A DNA stretch of 64,000 bases from Desulfosediminicola flagellatus (GCF_005116655.2 NZ_CP050698.1:5908501-5972500), one strand, 5' to 3'; positions 8,531-17,479 are shown, numbered from the stretch's first letter. Numbers and translations are program-made. The notes: generated from the sequence alone by a model not told the origin.

Positions 8531-9319
8531 ATGAACACTGCACCCAGGCCGCCCTCATCTAAACCACAATGGTATTCTTTCGGCTACTCTCTTGCCTTTA
8601 TGTTTAAAAAGAAACGGCTTTTTTTCTGGTCCGCACTGCTATTTCTGGCAACGATCGCCCTTACCACTGCCGGCTACCAGCTGAGTACAGACTATGTTGA
8701 CAGCATTGTCGGTTCCTTTCTTGTTGATCCTCCTGCCACTGATACCATTCTGGGCTGGATTAAACATAAAGGATGGGTCGTGGGTACGTGGTTTTTTCTT
8801 ATTATCACCAGGATTGTGTCCTTTTATCTGGCATTTCTTATTGCGTACTGCCTTACCTCTCCAGGCTATGTTTTTTTAAGTACAGCAGCAGAAAAACTCC
8901 ATGCCGGAGAGAAGTTTGACTCCGACGACAATCTCAGTATCAAATATATACTGCTCGATATCTTTGAAGGGTTCAAAATTGCCCTTTTCGGTATCCTGAT
9001 CACTATCGTTGCGCTTATTGTCAACTTTGTGCCCGGATTGGGACAAGGTGCTGTATTTATACTTTACACGTTCTATTCTGCACTCATGTTTGTCGATTAT
9101 CCATCATCAAGGAGACACTGGTCTCTCGGTCGTAAAATTGGCTGGATCAGGCAGAATAGCGGAGCAGCATTCAGGCTCGGAATTTTACCTGCAGTAGTCA
9201 GCATGATTCCATTACTCAATGTGTTTCTCATGTCTCTGCTCTTTCCGGTCATGACCATTCACTCTACGCTTAATTTCACTTCGATTCAGCAACACAATAA
9301 AAGCATTCAACCACGCTAG
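8531..9319 (+). CDS. EI24/CysZ-like integral membrane protein
   Basis: 262 residues with four main hydrophobic blocks (near residues 30-50, 85-115, 145-180 and 215-245) and the overall pattern of the EI24-domain family: a first helix after a basic SLAFMFKKKRLFFW stretch, then long paired helices. CysZ, a sulfate permease, is one member of the wider family, so sulfate-related transport is possible but not shown. An AGGAG site lies 11-15 bases upstream of the ATG. The downstream CYTH gene begins 10 bp after the stop, so the two are probably co-transcribed. Confidence 0.75.
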   Translation: MNTAPRPPSSKPQWYSFGYSLAFMFKKKRLFFWSALLFLATIALTTAGYQLSTDYVDSIVGSFLVDPPATDTILGWIKHKGWVVGTWFFLIITRIVSFYLAFLIAYCLTSPGYVFLSTAAEKLHAGEKFDSDDNLSIKYILLDIFEGFKIALFGILITIVALIVNFVPGLGQGAVFILYTFYSALMFVDYPSSRRHWSLGRKIGWIRQNSGAAFRLGILPAVVSMIPLLNVFLMSLLFPVMTIHSTLNFTSIQQHNKSIQPR

Positions 9320-9329
9320 GAGATACATC

Positions 9330-9800
9330 ATGGGTGTTGAGATAGAACGAAAATTTTTAATGAACGGAGAAGGTTGGCGCGGTCTCGCTGAAGGTGTTCA
9401 TTACAAACAGGGGTATCTCAATAACACCGGTGGGCGTACAGTTCGTGTCAGGACGATCGGCGATAAAGCCTACCTCACAATCAAGGGGGCAACTGTAAAT
9501 GCAAGCCGACTTGAATACGAATATGAGATTCCTTTTGAAGATGGTTGTGAAATGCTGGAGAAGCTTTGTGTTTCATCTATTGTCGAAAAGATGAGACACA
9601 AAATTCCTTTTGAAGGGTTTATCTGGGAGGTCGATGAATTTCTTGGTGAAAACAGTGGCCTTATCTTTGCTGAAATTGAACTGGAACATGCTGATCAGCA
9701 GTTTACAACCCCTCCCTGGATCGGAAAAGAAGTAACAGACAACCCACGCTACTATAACAGCAATATTTCACGAACCCCCTATTCTCTGTGGGAAAAATAA
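9330..9800 (+). CDS. CYTH domain protein (inorganic triphosphatase / class IV cyclase type)
   Basis: 156 residues, the length of a stand-alone CYTH domain. The defining N-terminal EIERKF motif is at residues 4-9. Further charged strand motifs RTVRVR, YLTIKG and the C-terminal acidic EIELEHAD follow, building the acidic/basic triphosphate tunnel. Small bacterial CYTH proteins usually hydrolyse tripolyphosphate or related triphosphates with a divalent metal; adenylate cyclase activity occurs in a few. The specific substrate cannot be told from sequence. An AGGAG site precedes the ATG. Confidence 0.9.
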   Translation: MGVEIERKFLMNGEGWRGLAEGVHYKQGYLNNTGGRTVRVRTIGDKAYLTIKGATVNASRLEYEYEIPFEDGCEMLEKLCVSSIVEKMRHKIPFEGFIWEVDEFLGENSGLIFAEIELEHADQQFTTPPWIGKEVTDNPRYYNSNISRTPYSLWEK

Positions 9801-9807
9801 TAGTCGA

Positions 9808-9830
9808 CCTTAATAGTTCTACTATTAGGG
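9808..9830. terminator. Bidirectional terminator-like hairpin
   Basis: CCTTAATAGT / ACTATTAGGG form a 10-bp stem (one G-T pair) around TCT, between the convergent CYTH and hemW genes. The following TATTATTTT is moderately T-rich. Confidence 0.6.
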
Positions 9831-9896
9831 CCTATTATTTTCACAATGATAAATGGGCTGCTTTTGTGAAATAATCAGAAAAGGATGTAAGGAAAG

Positions 9897-11030
9897 TTAA
9901 ACAAGCTCAGCGAGGATAATGTTGGAGTAAATCCTTCCTGCAGGAGTCAGCCGGAGATGCTCTCCTGCTAGCTCAACAAGCCCTTTTCTGATAAGATCTG
10001 TCAGGATCTCGCCATAATACTCGACAATATCGATGCGGTAGCGAGCCGATAGACGGGGCGTAGAGACTCCTTCGGTCATTCTCAGGCTCATTATCACGGT
10101 TTCCCTAAACGACTCTTCAAGGCCTAGTTCTTCGCTTTCTACGATGTGATTACTGTCACCATCTACCTTCAGGCAATATTCGGCAGGATCTGCATAACGT
10201 CTCTCTCGCTTTCCATCAATATAACTTACAGCACCTGCTCCCACCGCGAGGTAGGACTCATTTCGCCAGTAGTTGATATTGTGCAGACACTCATACCCAG
10301 GTTGCGCGTAGTTTGAGATTTCGTACATCGCAAGTCCCGCTTTCTCACATTCGGTAATATTTAATTCATCGATAGCCACGATCACTTCATCGTCTGGCAG
10401 GTGCAAAATGCCCTGATCCACACGCTCCGCCATCGGAGTTCCTTCTTCAATGGTAAGCTGATACATGGATAGATGATTTGGGTTCAGGCTAAGTGCAGTA
10501 TCCAGGCTTTCTTTCCAGCTCTCAATGTCCTGACCGCAAAGGCCATACATCAGATCCAGGCTGATATTTTCAAAACCGGCAGCTGATGCCATTTCTATCC
10601 CGTCGATAGCCTGTTGTGGGGTATGAGAACGGCCGAGAATTCTAAGCTCATCTGAAATGAACGACTGCACACCTACGGAAATCCTGTTAAATCCCGCCAC
10701 CCGCAAGGCCTCAAGTTTTTTCAGGTTGATAGTTCCCGGATTTGCCTCAAACGATATCTCCATATCCTCTTCACAAGGAAATAGCGATTTGCACAATCCT
10801 AGAATTTCAGCCAGATATTGAGGCTCAAGCACGGTCGGAGTTCCACCACCAAAGAAAATCGTTTTTAACTGAACCCGGTCTCTGGTTGACTGCGCAGTAC
10901 GCTCTATTTCTTTTTTGAGTGAAACAACATAGGGCAAATGGAGATTATTCCGTCCCTGCCATGAAGAAAACGAACAATACTGACATTTGGTGTGACAGAA
11001 CGGAATATGCAGGTACAGCGAAGATATCAT
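9897..11030 (-). CDS. hemW: Radical SAM protein HemW (haem chaperone; coproporphyrinogen oxidase-like)
   Basis: 377 residues from ATG 11030 (an in-frame ATG 12 codons upstream, at 11066, is inside radC). The start at 11030 overlaps the radC TGA by one base and places LYLHIPFC at the N-terminus, as in the family. The radical SAM motif is CxxxCxxC (CHTKCQYC) and is followed directly by Ser-Phe, as typical for HemW rather than HemN. The GGGTPT SAM-binding stretch is present. HemW inserts haem into acceptor proteins of respiratory chains. No oxygen-independent HemN-type extra N-terminal region is seen. Last gene of the gatB-radC-hemW run. Confidence 0.9.
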   Translation of the reverse strand: MISSLYLHIPFCHTKCQYCSFSSWQGRNNLHLPYVVSLKKEIERTAQSTRDRVQLKTIFFGGGTPTVLEPQYLAEILGLCKSLFPCEEDMEISFEANPGTINLKKLEALRVAGFNRISVGVQSFISDELRILGRSHTPQQAIDGIEMASAAGFENISLDLMYGLCGQDIESWKESLDTALSLNPNHLSMYQLTIEEGTPMAERVDQGILHLPDDEVIVAIDELNITECEKAGLAMYEISNYAQPGYECLHNINYWRNESYLAVGAGAVSYIDGKRERRYADPAEYCLKVDGDSNHIVESEELGLEESFRETVIMSLRMTEGVSTPRLSARYRIDIVEYYGEILTDLIRKGLVELAGEHLRLTPAGRIYSNIILAELV

Positions 11031-11767
11031 CAGCGACTGTTGAGTGATTCCCGCATGGAAAGGCACTCTCTTGAGATGGTTTCAATCATACCGTTATCGG
11101 CAAAGCTGTATATCCCGTCACCGATTATAAAATGATCGAGGAATTGAATCTGTAGAAATGAACAGATCAAATATAGTGATCGGGTAAGCCCGATATCCTG
11201 CGGCGATGGTTTTATTGCCCCGGATGGGTGATTATGCGCAATGATAATTGCAGCTGCATGCTTATCAAGTGCACGCTTAACCAACTCTCTCGGATAGATG
11301 GTGTTTACGTTAATTGTCCCCTCTGCAACTATCTCAGAAGAGATAATAGCGTGGGAAGAATCGAGATAAATTACCGTGAGCACCTCACGTTTGAGGCCTC
11401 GCATAGAATGTTCGAGGTATTTACGAACTTCTGATGATGAATGAAGATAGCGCTTACCATCGAGCCGCTGTTGCAAATACCTGCCCGCTACCGCCTGGAC
11501 AAAAGAAATTGCAAAACTGTTTTTGGCACCGACACCGCTCACTTCCTGAAGGTTGGTAAGCGGTGTTTCGAGTACAGAAGCCAGTGAGCCGAATTTTTTC
11601 AGCAGGTTTCGTGCAGGTTCTTTACAGTCAGAACGTGGAGTTCCAAAAGATAACAATAACTCCAACACTTCGGTATCAGTAAACCCGTCCAGCCCGCGCT
11701 CAAGATATCTATCGCGAAGCCTGGCCCTGTGCCCTGCACCTTTTTTCTGCCAATCGACTTTGTCCAT
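11030..11767 (-). CDS. radC: RadC family JAB/MPN domain protein
   Basis: 245 residues. An N-terminal helix-hairpin-helix-like region (LQEVSGVGAKNS near residue 75) is followed by the RadC JAMM metal-binding motif HNHPSG(x)8D near residue 178. The upstream glutamate of the motif is in SEIVAEGTIN. RadC proteins are widespread; a repair role has been questioned and the biochemical activity is not settled. The gene lies 12 bp after gatB and overlaps hemW by one base, so translation is probably coupled. Confidence 0.93.
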   Translation of the reverse strand: MDKVDWQKKGAGHRARLRDRYLERGLDGFTDTEVLELLLSFGTPRSDCKEPARNLLKKFGSLASVLETPLTNLQEVSGVGAKNSFAISFVQAVAGRYLQQRLDGKRYLHSSSEVRKYLEHSMRGLKREVLTVIYLDSSHAIISSEIVAEGTINVNTIYPRELVKRALDKHAAAIIIAHNHPSGAIKPSPQDIGLTRSLYLICSFLQIQFLDHFIIGDGIYSFADNGMIETISRECLSMRESLNSR

Positions 11768-11779
11768 GAGTGATACGAA

Positions 11780-13207
11780 TTATCCGTTAAGCGCTTTATC
11801 GAACAACTCGTTTGCCAGCTTCGGATTCGCCTTTCCTTTGGTCTTCTGCATCAGTTGGCCGACAAAATAGCCCATAAGCTTGGTCTTGCCGTTTCTGAAA
11901 TCTTCAGCCTGAGCGGGATTGGCAGCAACAATCTCTTCGACTATTGCCATCAGCTCACCTTCATCAGAATTCTGAACAAGATTTTTCTCTTTCACAATCT
12001 GCTCAGCACCTTTTCCGCTTTCCATCATATCCAGAAAAACGGTCTTGGCAATTTTGCCGCTGATAGTGCCTTTATCGATCATTGCCATAAGTTCGCCAAG
12101 CTGAGCTGGTTGTACATTACAACTCTCAATTGATTCCCCTTTCAATTCGCGTAAAAGCTCAGTCATCATCCAGTTGGAAAGTTTCTTTGGATTTGCTGCA
12201 CCAGCCTGTAATGCCTGCTCGAAATAATCGGCCAGTTCACGCTCAGAGGTAAGAATCGCCGCATCATACTCTGGCAGTTCGTATTCTTTGGTAAATCTGA
12301 TTTTACGCTCATCAGGAAGCTCAGGAAGAGTTTTTCGCAGTTCTTCAATCCACTCTTCTGATATCTCAATAGGTACAAGATCAGGACAGGGGAAATATCT
12401 ATAGTCGTGCGCATCTTCTTTGCCACGCATTGACTCCGTCCTGTTTTTATCAGGGTTCCACAATAAGGTTGCCTGAATGACTTTCTCGCCGTCAAGAAGC
12501 AGATCGCGCTGTCTGCGTACCTCATACTCAAGTGCGCTCTGCACATTTCTAAACGAGTTCATGTTCTTCAGTTCAGTGCGTGTTCCAAGCTCTTCCTGCC
12601 CTACCGGCCTGAGTGAAATATTCGCATCGCAACGAAAGCTTCCTTCCTGCATATTACCATCACAGATATCAAGATAACGCAGAATGGCATGAATTTTCTT
12701 CAAGTAGGCGTACGCCTCTTCCGGTGATCTCATATCCGGTTCCGAGACAATCTCAAGAAGTGGTGTCCCGGTTCTATTGAGATCAACATAGGAATTAGGT
12801 TCACGATCGTCATGAATGAGTTTTCCTGCATCCTCTTCCATGTGCATACGTGTAATGCCGATAGTCTTGATTTTATCATTCACTACAATATCGACAGAAC
12901 CATGCTCAACGATCGGCAAATCGAACTGAGAGGTCTGGTAACCTTTTGGGAGATCAGGGTAAAAATAGTTCTTTCTGGCAAACTGATTAAACCGGTTAAT
13001 TGTTGAACCGGTTGCCAGTCCCATTTTTATTGAAAACTCCACCACCCGTTTATTCAATACAGGCAAAACTCCTGGCATACCAAGACATACTGGACATGTA
13101 TGAGTATTCGGCGGAGCACCAAACTGTGTAGAGCATCCGCAAAATATTTTTGACTGTGTTTTCAGCTGTGCGTGTATTTCCAGACCTATAACTGTTTCAA
13201 ATTCCAT
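11780..13207 (-). CDS. gatB: Aspartyl/glutamyl-tRNA amidotransferase subunit B
   Basis: 475 residues, the standard length. It begins with the family signature [13 protein letters not shown] and has the zinc-type CxC(x)nCPVCLG cluster ([19 protein letters not shown]) near residue 25. A C-terminal YqeY-like helical domain binds tRNA. With GatA and GatC it converts misacylated Glu-tRNA(Gln) and Asp-tRNA(Asn) to the amidated forms. gatC and gatA are encoded 26 kb away on the other side of the likely origin (38963-40790). GatB heads a run with radC and hemW. Confidence 0.97.
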   Translation of the reverse strand: MEFETVIGLEIHAQLKTQSKIFCGCSTQFGAPPNTHTCPVCLGMPGVLPVLNKRVVEFSIKMGLATGSTINRFNQFARKNYFYPDLPKGYQTSQFDLPIVEHGSVDIVVNDKIKTIGITRMHMEEDAGKLIHDDREPNSYVDLNRTGTPLLEIVSEPDMRSPEEAYAYLKKIHAILRYLDICDGNMQEGSFRCDANISLRPVGQEELGTRTELKNMNSFRNVQSALEYEVRRQRDLLLDGEKVIQATLLWNPDKNRTESMRGKEDAHDYRYFPCPDLVPIEISEEWIEELRKTLPELPDERKIRFTKEYELPEYDAAILTSERELADYFEQALQAGAANPKKLSNWMMTELLRELKGESIESCNVQPAQLGELMAMIDKGTISGKIAKTVFLDMMESGKGAEQIVKEKNLVQNSDEGELMAIVEEIVAANPAQAEDFRNGKTKLMGYFVGQLMQKTKGKANPKLANELFDKALNG

Positions 13208-13243
13208 TCTGATTTTCTCTGCGTCGTATATTTTTACGTATTA

Positions 13244-13792
13244 TCAGGCAACCTGCTCCGTAGAATGTATCCACTCCCTCATTTTACTCAACTCTTCCTG
13301 CCAACCATCGCTCGTCCGAATAGTGATAAAAACACGTAACAGCTCATTGACCAATCGTACAAGCTCTTCAAAGAGAAAGATCCGCTCAAGAATCATACCT
13401 TCAGTTTCTTCAGCATTGTCAGACCTTCCTTCCTCTGTTCCAGCAGTTTTAGGAAGCTTTACGTTTCTAAACTCCATAAGTGCAGCAGCAAGGGTAAGGT
13501 TAAACTCGTAATCGCCATTAATAATCTGCAGTCGAGCCTGCTCAAGTTTTTTGCCCATCTTCATTCCGGTTCGCGCTTCCCGCAACTCAGATTGCAGCCC
13601 ACTGCAAATACACTTTTGGTTTGACTCACCTTCACCGTACTCCAGAAGCATATGCTTTTCAAAAACAACTACTATATCGCCAGTTCCCTGGATAGCCACA
13701 AGGCCACCACGCTCTTCACTTTTAAACCAGAGCCAGGTAAGGAACTCCTGTCCTACAAATCGTTTTTCCGCTATCAGATCTACTAAATCCAT
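13244..13792 (-). CDS. RdgC C-terminal-half-like protein
   Basis: 182 residues from ATG 13792 (GTG 13801 and TTG 13804 are also in frame). The stretch LIAEKRFVGQEFLTWLWFKSE and the C-terminal helices (RIFLFEELVRLVNELLRVFI) resemble the second half of long RdgC-like proteins in delta-type bacteria. The preceding gene resembles the first half. The middle is acidic and low in complexity (TAGTEEGRSDNAEETEG). Two closely spaced stop codons and a frame change separate the halves, so this looks like two genes rather than a single simple frameshift. Function as a separate subunit is inference. Confidence 0.55.
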   Translation of the reverse strand: MDLVDLIAEKRFVGQEFLTWLWFKSEERGGLVAIQGTGDIVVVFEKHMLLEYGEGESNQKCICSGLQSELREARTGMKMGKKLEQARLQIINGDYEFNLTLAAALMEFRNVKLPKTAGTEEGRSDNAEETEGMILERIFLFEELVRLVNELLRVFITIRTSDGWQEELSKMREWIHSTEQVA

Positions 13793-13836
13793 ATTCTGCA
13801 CCAATTCAGGCTATTCACCTGTTTGTGTTAAGGGTC

Positions 13837-14442
13837 TTAAACAAATACTTCCGGATTTATCCGTGCCAACGTTTCAACCTTTTCCTCATCGAGCATCTGC
13901 TCAGCTACGATATAAGGAATTTGCTGACGAAGCAGTAATCCGAATGAGTCATTAAAAAAGTCTTCAAGAAGCCCATGAGCTTTTTTATTGGTGGTAAAAA
14001 AGAAAACTGTTGAATCAGAAAAACTCCAGCACAGGTCGTATACAGTTGGGATAGGGATAGCCTTTCTCATAAGCTCTGTATGTATCCGTTCTTTGATTTC
14101 GACCTTGAGGGCTCGACCAAGCTTAGGCACCTGTTTCTCCTGCTTTACACGTTCCTCTTCCTTCATCACAAACTTTTTAAGAATAGCAGGTGAGACTTTT
14201 CTTTCATCGACACGTAAAGAAAGCGTTATATAATCGCCAGCTGCATACGAAGCATATTCAAATTCGGAATCGAACATATTTAACACAGATACCCAGCCAA
14301 TCGAGTATTCGTCATATGTATCATCAATGTCTCTAAAGCTGAAAGCCATTACCCTCTCTGCGATATGCTCCAAAGCATTTTCAGGCAACTCACCTTCGAC
14401 ACCAAAACGTACAAAACTGGCAGAGCCACTTAAGAACCCCAT
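13837..14442 (-). CDS. RdgC-like recombination-associated protein (N-terminal part)
   Basis: 201 residues. The order of elements follows RdgC: an N-terminal strand-helix (FVRFGVEGELPENALEHIAERV), a GWVSVLN strand, then ILKKFVMKEEERVKQEKQVPK and the IPTVYDLCWSF / TTNKKAHGLLEDFF segments. RdgC forms a ring-like dimer around DNA and modulates RecA loading in enterobacteria. Here the protein is roughly two thirds of the E. coli length, and the rest may be supplied by the next gene, 44 bp downstream. It is the first gene of the minus-strand run that continues into gatB. Confidence 0.6.
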   Translation of the reverse strand: MGFLSGSASFVRFGVEGELPENALEHIAERVMAFSFRDIDDTYDEYSIGWVSVLNMFDSEFEYASYAAGDYITLSLRVDERKVSPAILKKFVMKEEERVKQEKQVPKLGRALKVEIKERIHTELMRKAIPIPTVYDLCWSFSDSTVFFFTTNKKAHGLLEDFFNDSFGLLLRQQIPYIVAEQMLDEEKVETLARINPEVFV

Positions 14443-14710
14443 TATACACCTTCACACGATCCATTATTGCCAGTTCTACAACCGGATCGTTAGGTCGTCA
14501 GAACTTGAGGCGAAAAAGCTATGATAAGTACTAAGATATTTTTTTCCCGCTCCAATCTATAGCATCACACATATCTATCTACAACTTTTCTCTTGCCTTA
14601 GAATATTTTCTTCTTTCTTTGTTGGATTCTAAGATATCGTGAATCCATTGATTTTACCTTGACCTGAAGTTTTGGCGATGATAAAAAACAAGAACAGTGT
14701 ATTTTTTCTG
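14443..14710. other. Intergenic, AT-rich, no gene seen
   Basis: Between the rdgC-like start and the tRNA promoter. Presumably holds the promoter of the minus-strand run; I cannot identify a clear site. Confidence 0.35.
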
Positions 14711-14739
14711 TTGACAGTTGCCGCCGTGTTTTGTAAATA
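14711..14739 (+). promoter_or_regulatory. Sigma-70 type promoter of tRNA cassette 1
   Basis: TTGACA (14711-14716), 17-bp spacer, TAAATA (14734-14739), then a GC-rich discriminator ACGGGGCC typical of stringently controlled stable RNA promoters. The tRNA begins 13 bases after the -10 box. Confidence 0.8.
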
Positions 14740-14752
14740 ACGGGGCCTCAGA

Positions 14753-14828
14753 GGGTCGTTAACTCAGTCGGTAGAGTATCTGCCTTTTAAGCAGAGAGTC
14801 GTTGGTTCGAGTCCAACACGACCCACCA
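14753..14828 (+). tRNA. tRNA-Lys (UUU), copy 1
   Basis: 76 nt cloverleaf: acceptor GGGTCGT/ACGACCC, anticodon arm CTGCC-TTTTAA-GCAG with anticodon TTT, T arm GTTGG-TTCGAGT-CCAAC, encoded CCA. Read by similarity to E. coli tRNA-Lys. Confidence 0.97.
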
Positions 14829-14839
14829 TTAAGCGTTCC

Positions 14840-14917
14840 GTCCCCATCGTCTAGTCAGGTCCAGGACACCGGCCTTTCACGCCGGCAACAGGGGTTCGAA
14901 TCCCCTTGGGGACGCCA
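14840..14917 (+). tRNA. tRNA-Glu (UUC), copy 1
   Basis: 78 nt: acceptor GTCCCCA/TGGGGAC, anticodon stem CCGGC/GCCGG with TTC anticodon, T arm GGGG-TTCGAAT-CCCC, encoded CCA. Starts 11 nt after tRNA-Lys, same transcript. Confidence 0.97.
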
Positions 14918-14922
14918 TATAT

Positions 14923-14959
14923 AAAAGGGATTCTGATTTTTAATCAGAATCCCTTTTTT
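14923..14959 (+). terminator. Intrinsic terminator of tRNA cassette 1
   Basis: AAAAGGGATTCTGATT / AATCAGAATCCCTTTT stem with a 3- to 4-nt loop followed by a T-run. Confidence 0.93.
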
Positions 14960-15487
14960 GGTTTATATACACTGACCTTCTTCTGCACCTCAAAAACGAT
15001 CTATCTCCTTCAATAGTTTTCCCACATCGCTTTTATTTTCTTATCCATACGCTGTTCTTAATTGCCACCTTGCTGCATTTTTTTAGTTTTTACCTCTCTT
15101 CACAACGCTTAATACCGTATTCTCTTAAAACTCATGTCCCTTTTATCTCGTGCCAAGAGACTGTCCGAGAAAGAAATTCTTTGTCAAAAATGAAAAAATG
15201 AGCACATTCATACTTTCGATGTCGGAATCTTCGCTTACCTAATATCATTTTTTTTAAACTCCAAAGAGTTTGGCCGAAAAGCAAGAAAAACGAGAATCAA
15301 TAGAAGTCATCTGTATTTTTATCGGTTTTTTTTATACCTTATATTAGTTGGTTAGATATACATTCTGTATGTATACATATGTTTAGTAGAATCAATTGAT
15401 CGATCTGAACAATCATGACATTTCAACCTCGCTCCCTCCCAAAAGGTAATCTGTAGCACTTTTTTTTACTTTTTTATCAGACTAAGG
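14960..15487. other. Spacer between the two tRNA cassettes, no gene seen
   Basis: About 530 bp, AT-rich, many T-runs, no reading frame of interest on either strand, no inverted repeat of note. It may be the remnant of whatever event duplicated the cassette. Confidence 0.4.
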
Positions 15488-15516
15488 TTGACAGTTCCTT
15501 TTTCGTTTTGTAAATA
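15488..15516 (+). promoter_or_regulatory. Sigma-70 type promoter of tRNA cassette 2
   Basis: TTGACA (15488-15493), 17-bp spacer, TAAATA (15511-15516). Both hexamers equal those of cassette 1, but the spacer sequence and the discriminator (ACGTTGCT) differ. Confidence 0.8.
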
Positions 15517-15529
15517 ACGTTGCTTCAGA

Positions 15530-15605
15530 GGGTCGTTAACTCAGTCGGTAGAGTATCTGCCTTTTAAGCAGAGAGTCGTTGGTTCGAGTCCAACACGACC
15601 CACCA
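15530..15605 (+). tRNA. tRNA-Lys (UUU), copy 2
   Basis: Identical in sequence to the copy at 14753-14828. Confidence 0.97.
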
Positions 15606-15616
15606 TTAAGCGTTCC

Positions 15617-15694
15617 GTCCCCATCGTCTAGTCAGGTCCAGGACACCGGCCTTTCACGCCGGCAACAGGGGTTCGAATCCCCTTGGGGACGCCA
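15617..15694 (+). tRNA. tRNA-Glu (UUC), copy 2
   Basis: Identical in sequence to the copy at 14840-14917. Confidence 0.97.
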
Positions 15695-15700
15695 TTATAA

Positions 15701-15738
15701 AAAAAGGGATTCTGGTGCAAACCAGAATCCCTTTTTTA
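15701..15738 (+). terminator. Intrinsic terminator of tRNA cassette 2
   Basis: AAAAAGGGATTCTGGT / ACCAGAATCCCTTTTT stem with a small loop and T-run. It shares the GGGATTCTG core with the first terminator. Confidence 0.93.
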
Positions 15739-16115
15739 TTTCTATCGACACACTCCCCTCATTTCTTTCTTTTACGAGAGCACTAAATAATAGCGTATCT
15801 TTTTCTACGTGAAATGTGTTTTTCCCGCACGCTTCGAACATAAAGCGCTATCAGGTATGTTGCGTTTTAACACTATGCATACGCCTCCTGGACACACTTT
15901 TGAGCAATCACATAGGAAAGTCTATGTTGAGCGAATTATCGTCGCCAGTATTAAACGAGGCGCTTTCCTGACCCGCAATCTCACATACGATGAAACACTA
16001 TTCGATCTTTCATTACACTTTGACTGGTTATGTGCATATGTTGCAAACATGTTGATTGTTAGAACTTTACAATTCTATAAAAATGTTGCTCCATCGTTTT
16101 CTTAACACAATATCA
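15739..16115. other. Intergenic, only a doubtful ORF
   Basis: A 98-codon plus-strand frame (15809-16105) exists, but it has no ribosome binding site, no recognisable composition and no family resemblance. I treat the stretch as non-coding. Confidence 0.35.
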
Positions 16116-16559
16116 TTACTGTAGGACCCATTGGCCATTATAATCCCTGCATGCCGTGGTATACGTAGTTTGGCGCTTTCCATCGATCATAGCTTCTATT
16201 GCAGCCTCCCTGCATGGTCCTGAGGCTCCACCTGATGCTGGGCGAGGTGTAACGCTATAGGAGTTTCCATTATCGGGATTTCTCCAGCTAGAGGTCTGGC
16301 CAGAAACACCTCTCTCATATACATGGTTAAGTTGTCTCCTGTCATACTTATCCATTTCATTACCTACCATGTAGCCAACGACAGTACCAACCAATGCACC
16401 TATTAAGGTGGCTTCTGTATTATGTCCAATAGCTTGACCAGCGATAGCACCACCTGCTGCTCCTATTGCAGCCCCAGATTGACCTTGATTCCAATTGTGA
16501 CCACATGAAACTAGCGTTAGTGAACTACAGAGCAAAAGTACCCATATACCCATCTTCAT
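16116..16559 (-). CDS. Glycine-zipper lipoprotein
   Basis: 147 residues. A signal peptide ends in a lipobox (LVSC, Cys19), so the product should be a lipoprotein of the outer membrane or periplasm. Residues about 28-68 form a glycine zipper (GAAIGAAGGAIAGQAIG and IGALVGTVVGYMVG), the two-helix pattern of the 17-kDa surface antigen/SlyB-like families. The C-terminal part has two Cys and an RQTTYTTACRDYNGQW motif typical of the surface-antigen-type tail. It is likely structural in the envelope; precise role unknown. Confidence 0.85.
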   Translation of the reverse strand: MKMGIWVLLLCSSLTLVSCGHNWNQGQSGAAIGAAGGAIAGQAIGHNTEATLIGALVGTVVGYMVGNEMDKYDRRQLNHVYERGVSGQTSSWRNPDNGNSYSVTPRPASGGASGPCREAAIEAMIDGKRQTTYTTACRDYNGQWVLQ

Positions 16560-16883
16560 CAGATGACCTCCAAATATTATGCTTTGACATCTTTTAGCTT
16601 ATCGACGTACACCAACACCTTAAATTCTATGCATTCCACATAACCCTTGTCAATCATTCTATTGTGGAGATTTACTTAAGAGTTCTTCACGTTTTAAATC
16701 GCGTTTGAAAACTTATACTCGTTGAATGCTCGTATACTATTGACCAGGCCATCGAGCTGATTTTCAGTGATTGCTGATATTCAGACGTTTATCTCATCAA
16801 AAACCAGCAAAACATATGGGTAATATTACATTATCACATCACGTGAATTTCGTAGAATTGATATAATTTTTTTAATGAATAGG

Positions 16884-17039
16884 GTCATGTCACGTGACAG
16901 ATGTCGTAATAATGTGAATTTTTTTTCTTCCTGCAAGACATGACTGTTGGAGCATAGCAGTGCTATGTAACTAAAGGAGTAACGACGTCAGGAAATGAAT
17001 AGGGCTAGCAGAATTAGACATCTGAGGCATAACAGGACA
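16884..17039. repeat. Dispersed imperfect-palindromic repeat, copy 1
   Basis: About 85% identical by eye to 43621-43777. The ends are inverted: TGTC(AC)... and ...AGGACA, with inner inverted arms CTTCCTG / CAGGAA. No transposase and no clear target duplication. Looks like a MITE-type or structured-RNA element. Confidence 0.8.
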
Positions 17040-17447
17040 CTAGAGGATTTAAAATGGATATTTGTGAAGTCTATGCTATTGAGCCAAATTAGAGGATGTA
17101 ATTTTATAATGAACAATGGATGTGTTAAATATTTTCAAATATTACCCATACTCTATTAATTATGATATCAAGGTACTCCACTATAGACCTATCAACCAAC
17201 CTGTTTCCTTCTTTCCATAACCACTATCAATATGGGTATTATTTGATGTGAATCTGGTTATACAAAATAAATTTAAAATAATCCTGATGAAAGAAGTGAC
17301 GTATTTATTACGAGTTTATTTTCGATAATCTCATATAACTTTTCAAAAGTCCCTACAATCACTCTGCTTGTCGATATAGTAGCCCATGAATAATGGACTA
17401 CTTCAAAAAGTATATGATACGTAAATGTGTAACTTGCCACTATGATG

Positions 17448-17479
17448 AGATAGGGTGTTTCACGTGAAACACCCTATCT
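17448..17479. other. parS centromere site 1 (inside a 32-bp palindrome)
   Basis: The 16-mer TGTTTCACGTGAAACA (17456-17471) matches the bacterial parS consensus perfectly. The palindrome extends to 32 bp (17448-17479), so the site may double as the nadB terminator hairpin. ParB, encoded 2.7 kb away, should bind here. Confidence 0.93.

Larger units (their letters stand above)
14711..15738 (+). repeat. Tandem duplication of a tRNA-Lys/tRNA-Glu transcription unit
   Basis: Bases 14711-14959 and 15488-15738 have the same layout: -35 box, 17-bp spacer, -10 box, tRNA-Lys, 11-nt spacer, tRNA-Glu, GGGATTCTG terminator stem. The two tRNA genes and the spacer between them are identical in both copies. 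The promoter spacers, discriminators and terminator loops differ, so the copies are not brand new or are homogenised only within the tRNA part. Confidence 0.9.

Noticed and set aside
15809-16105. 98-codon plus-strand ORF after the tRNA cassettes
   Set aside because: No ribosome binding site, no family resemblance, unremarkable composition; probably chance.
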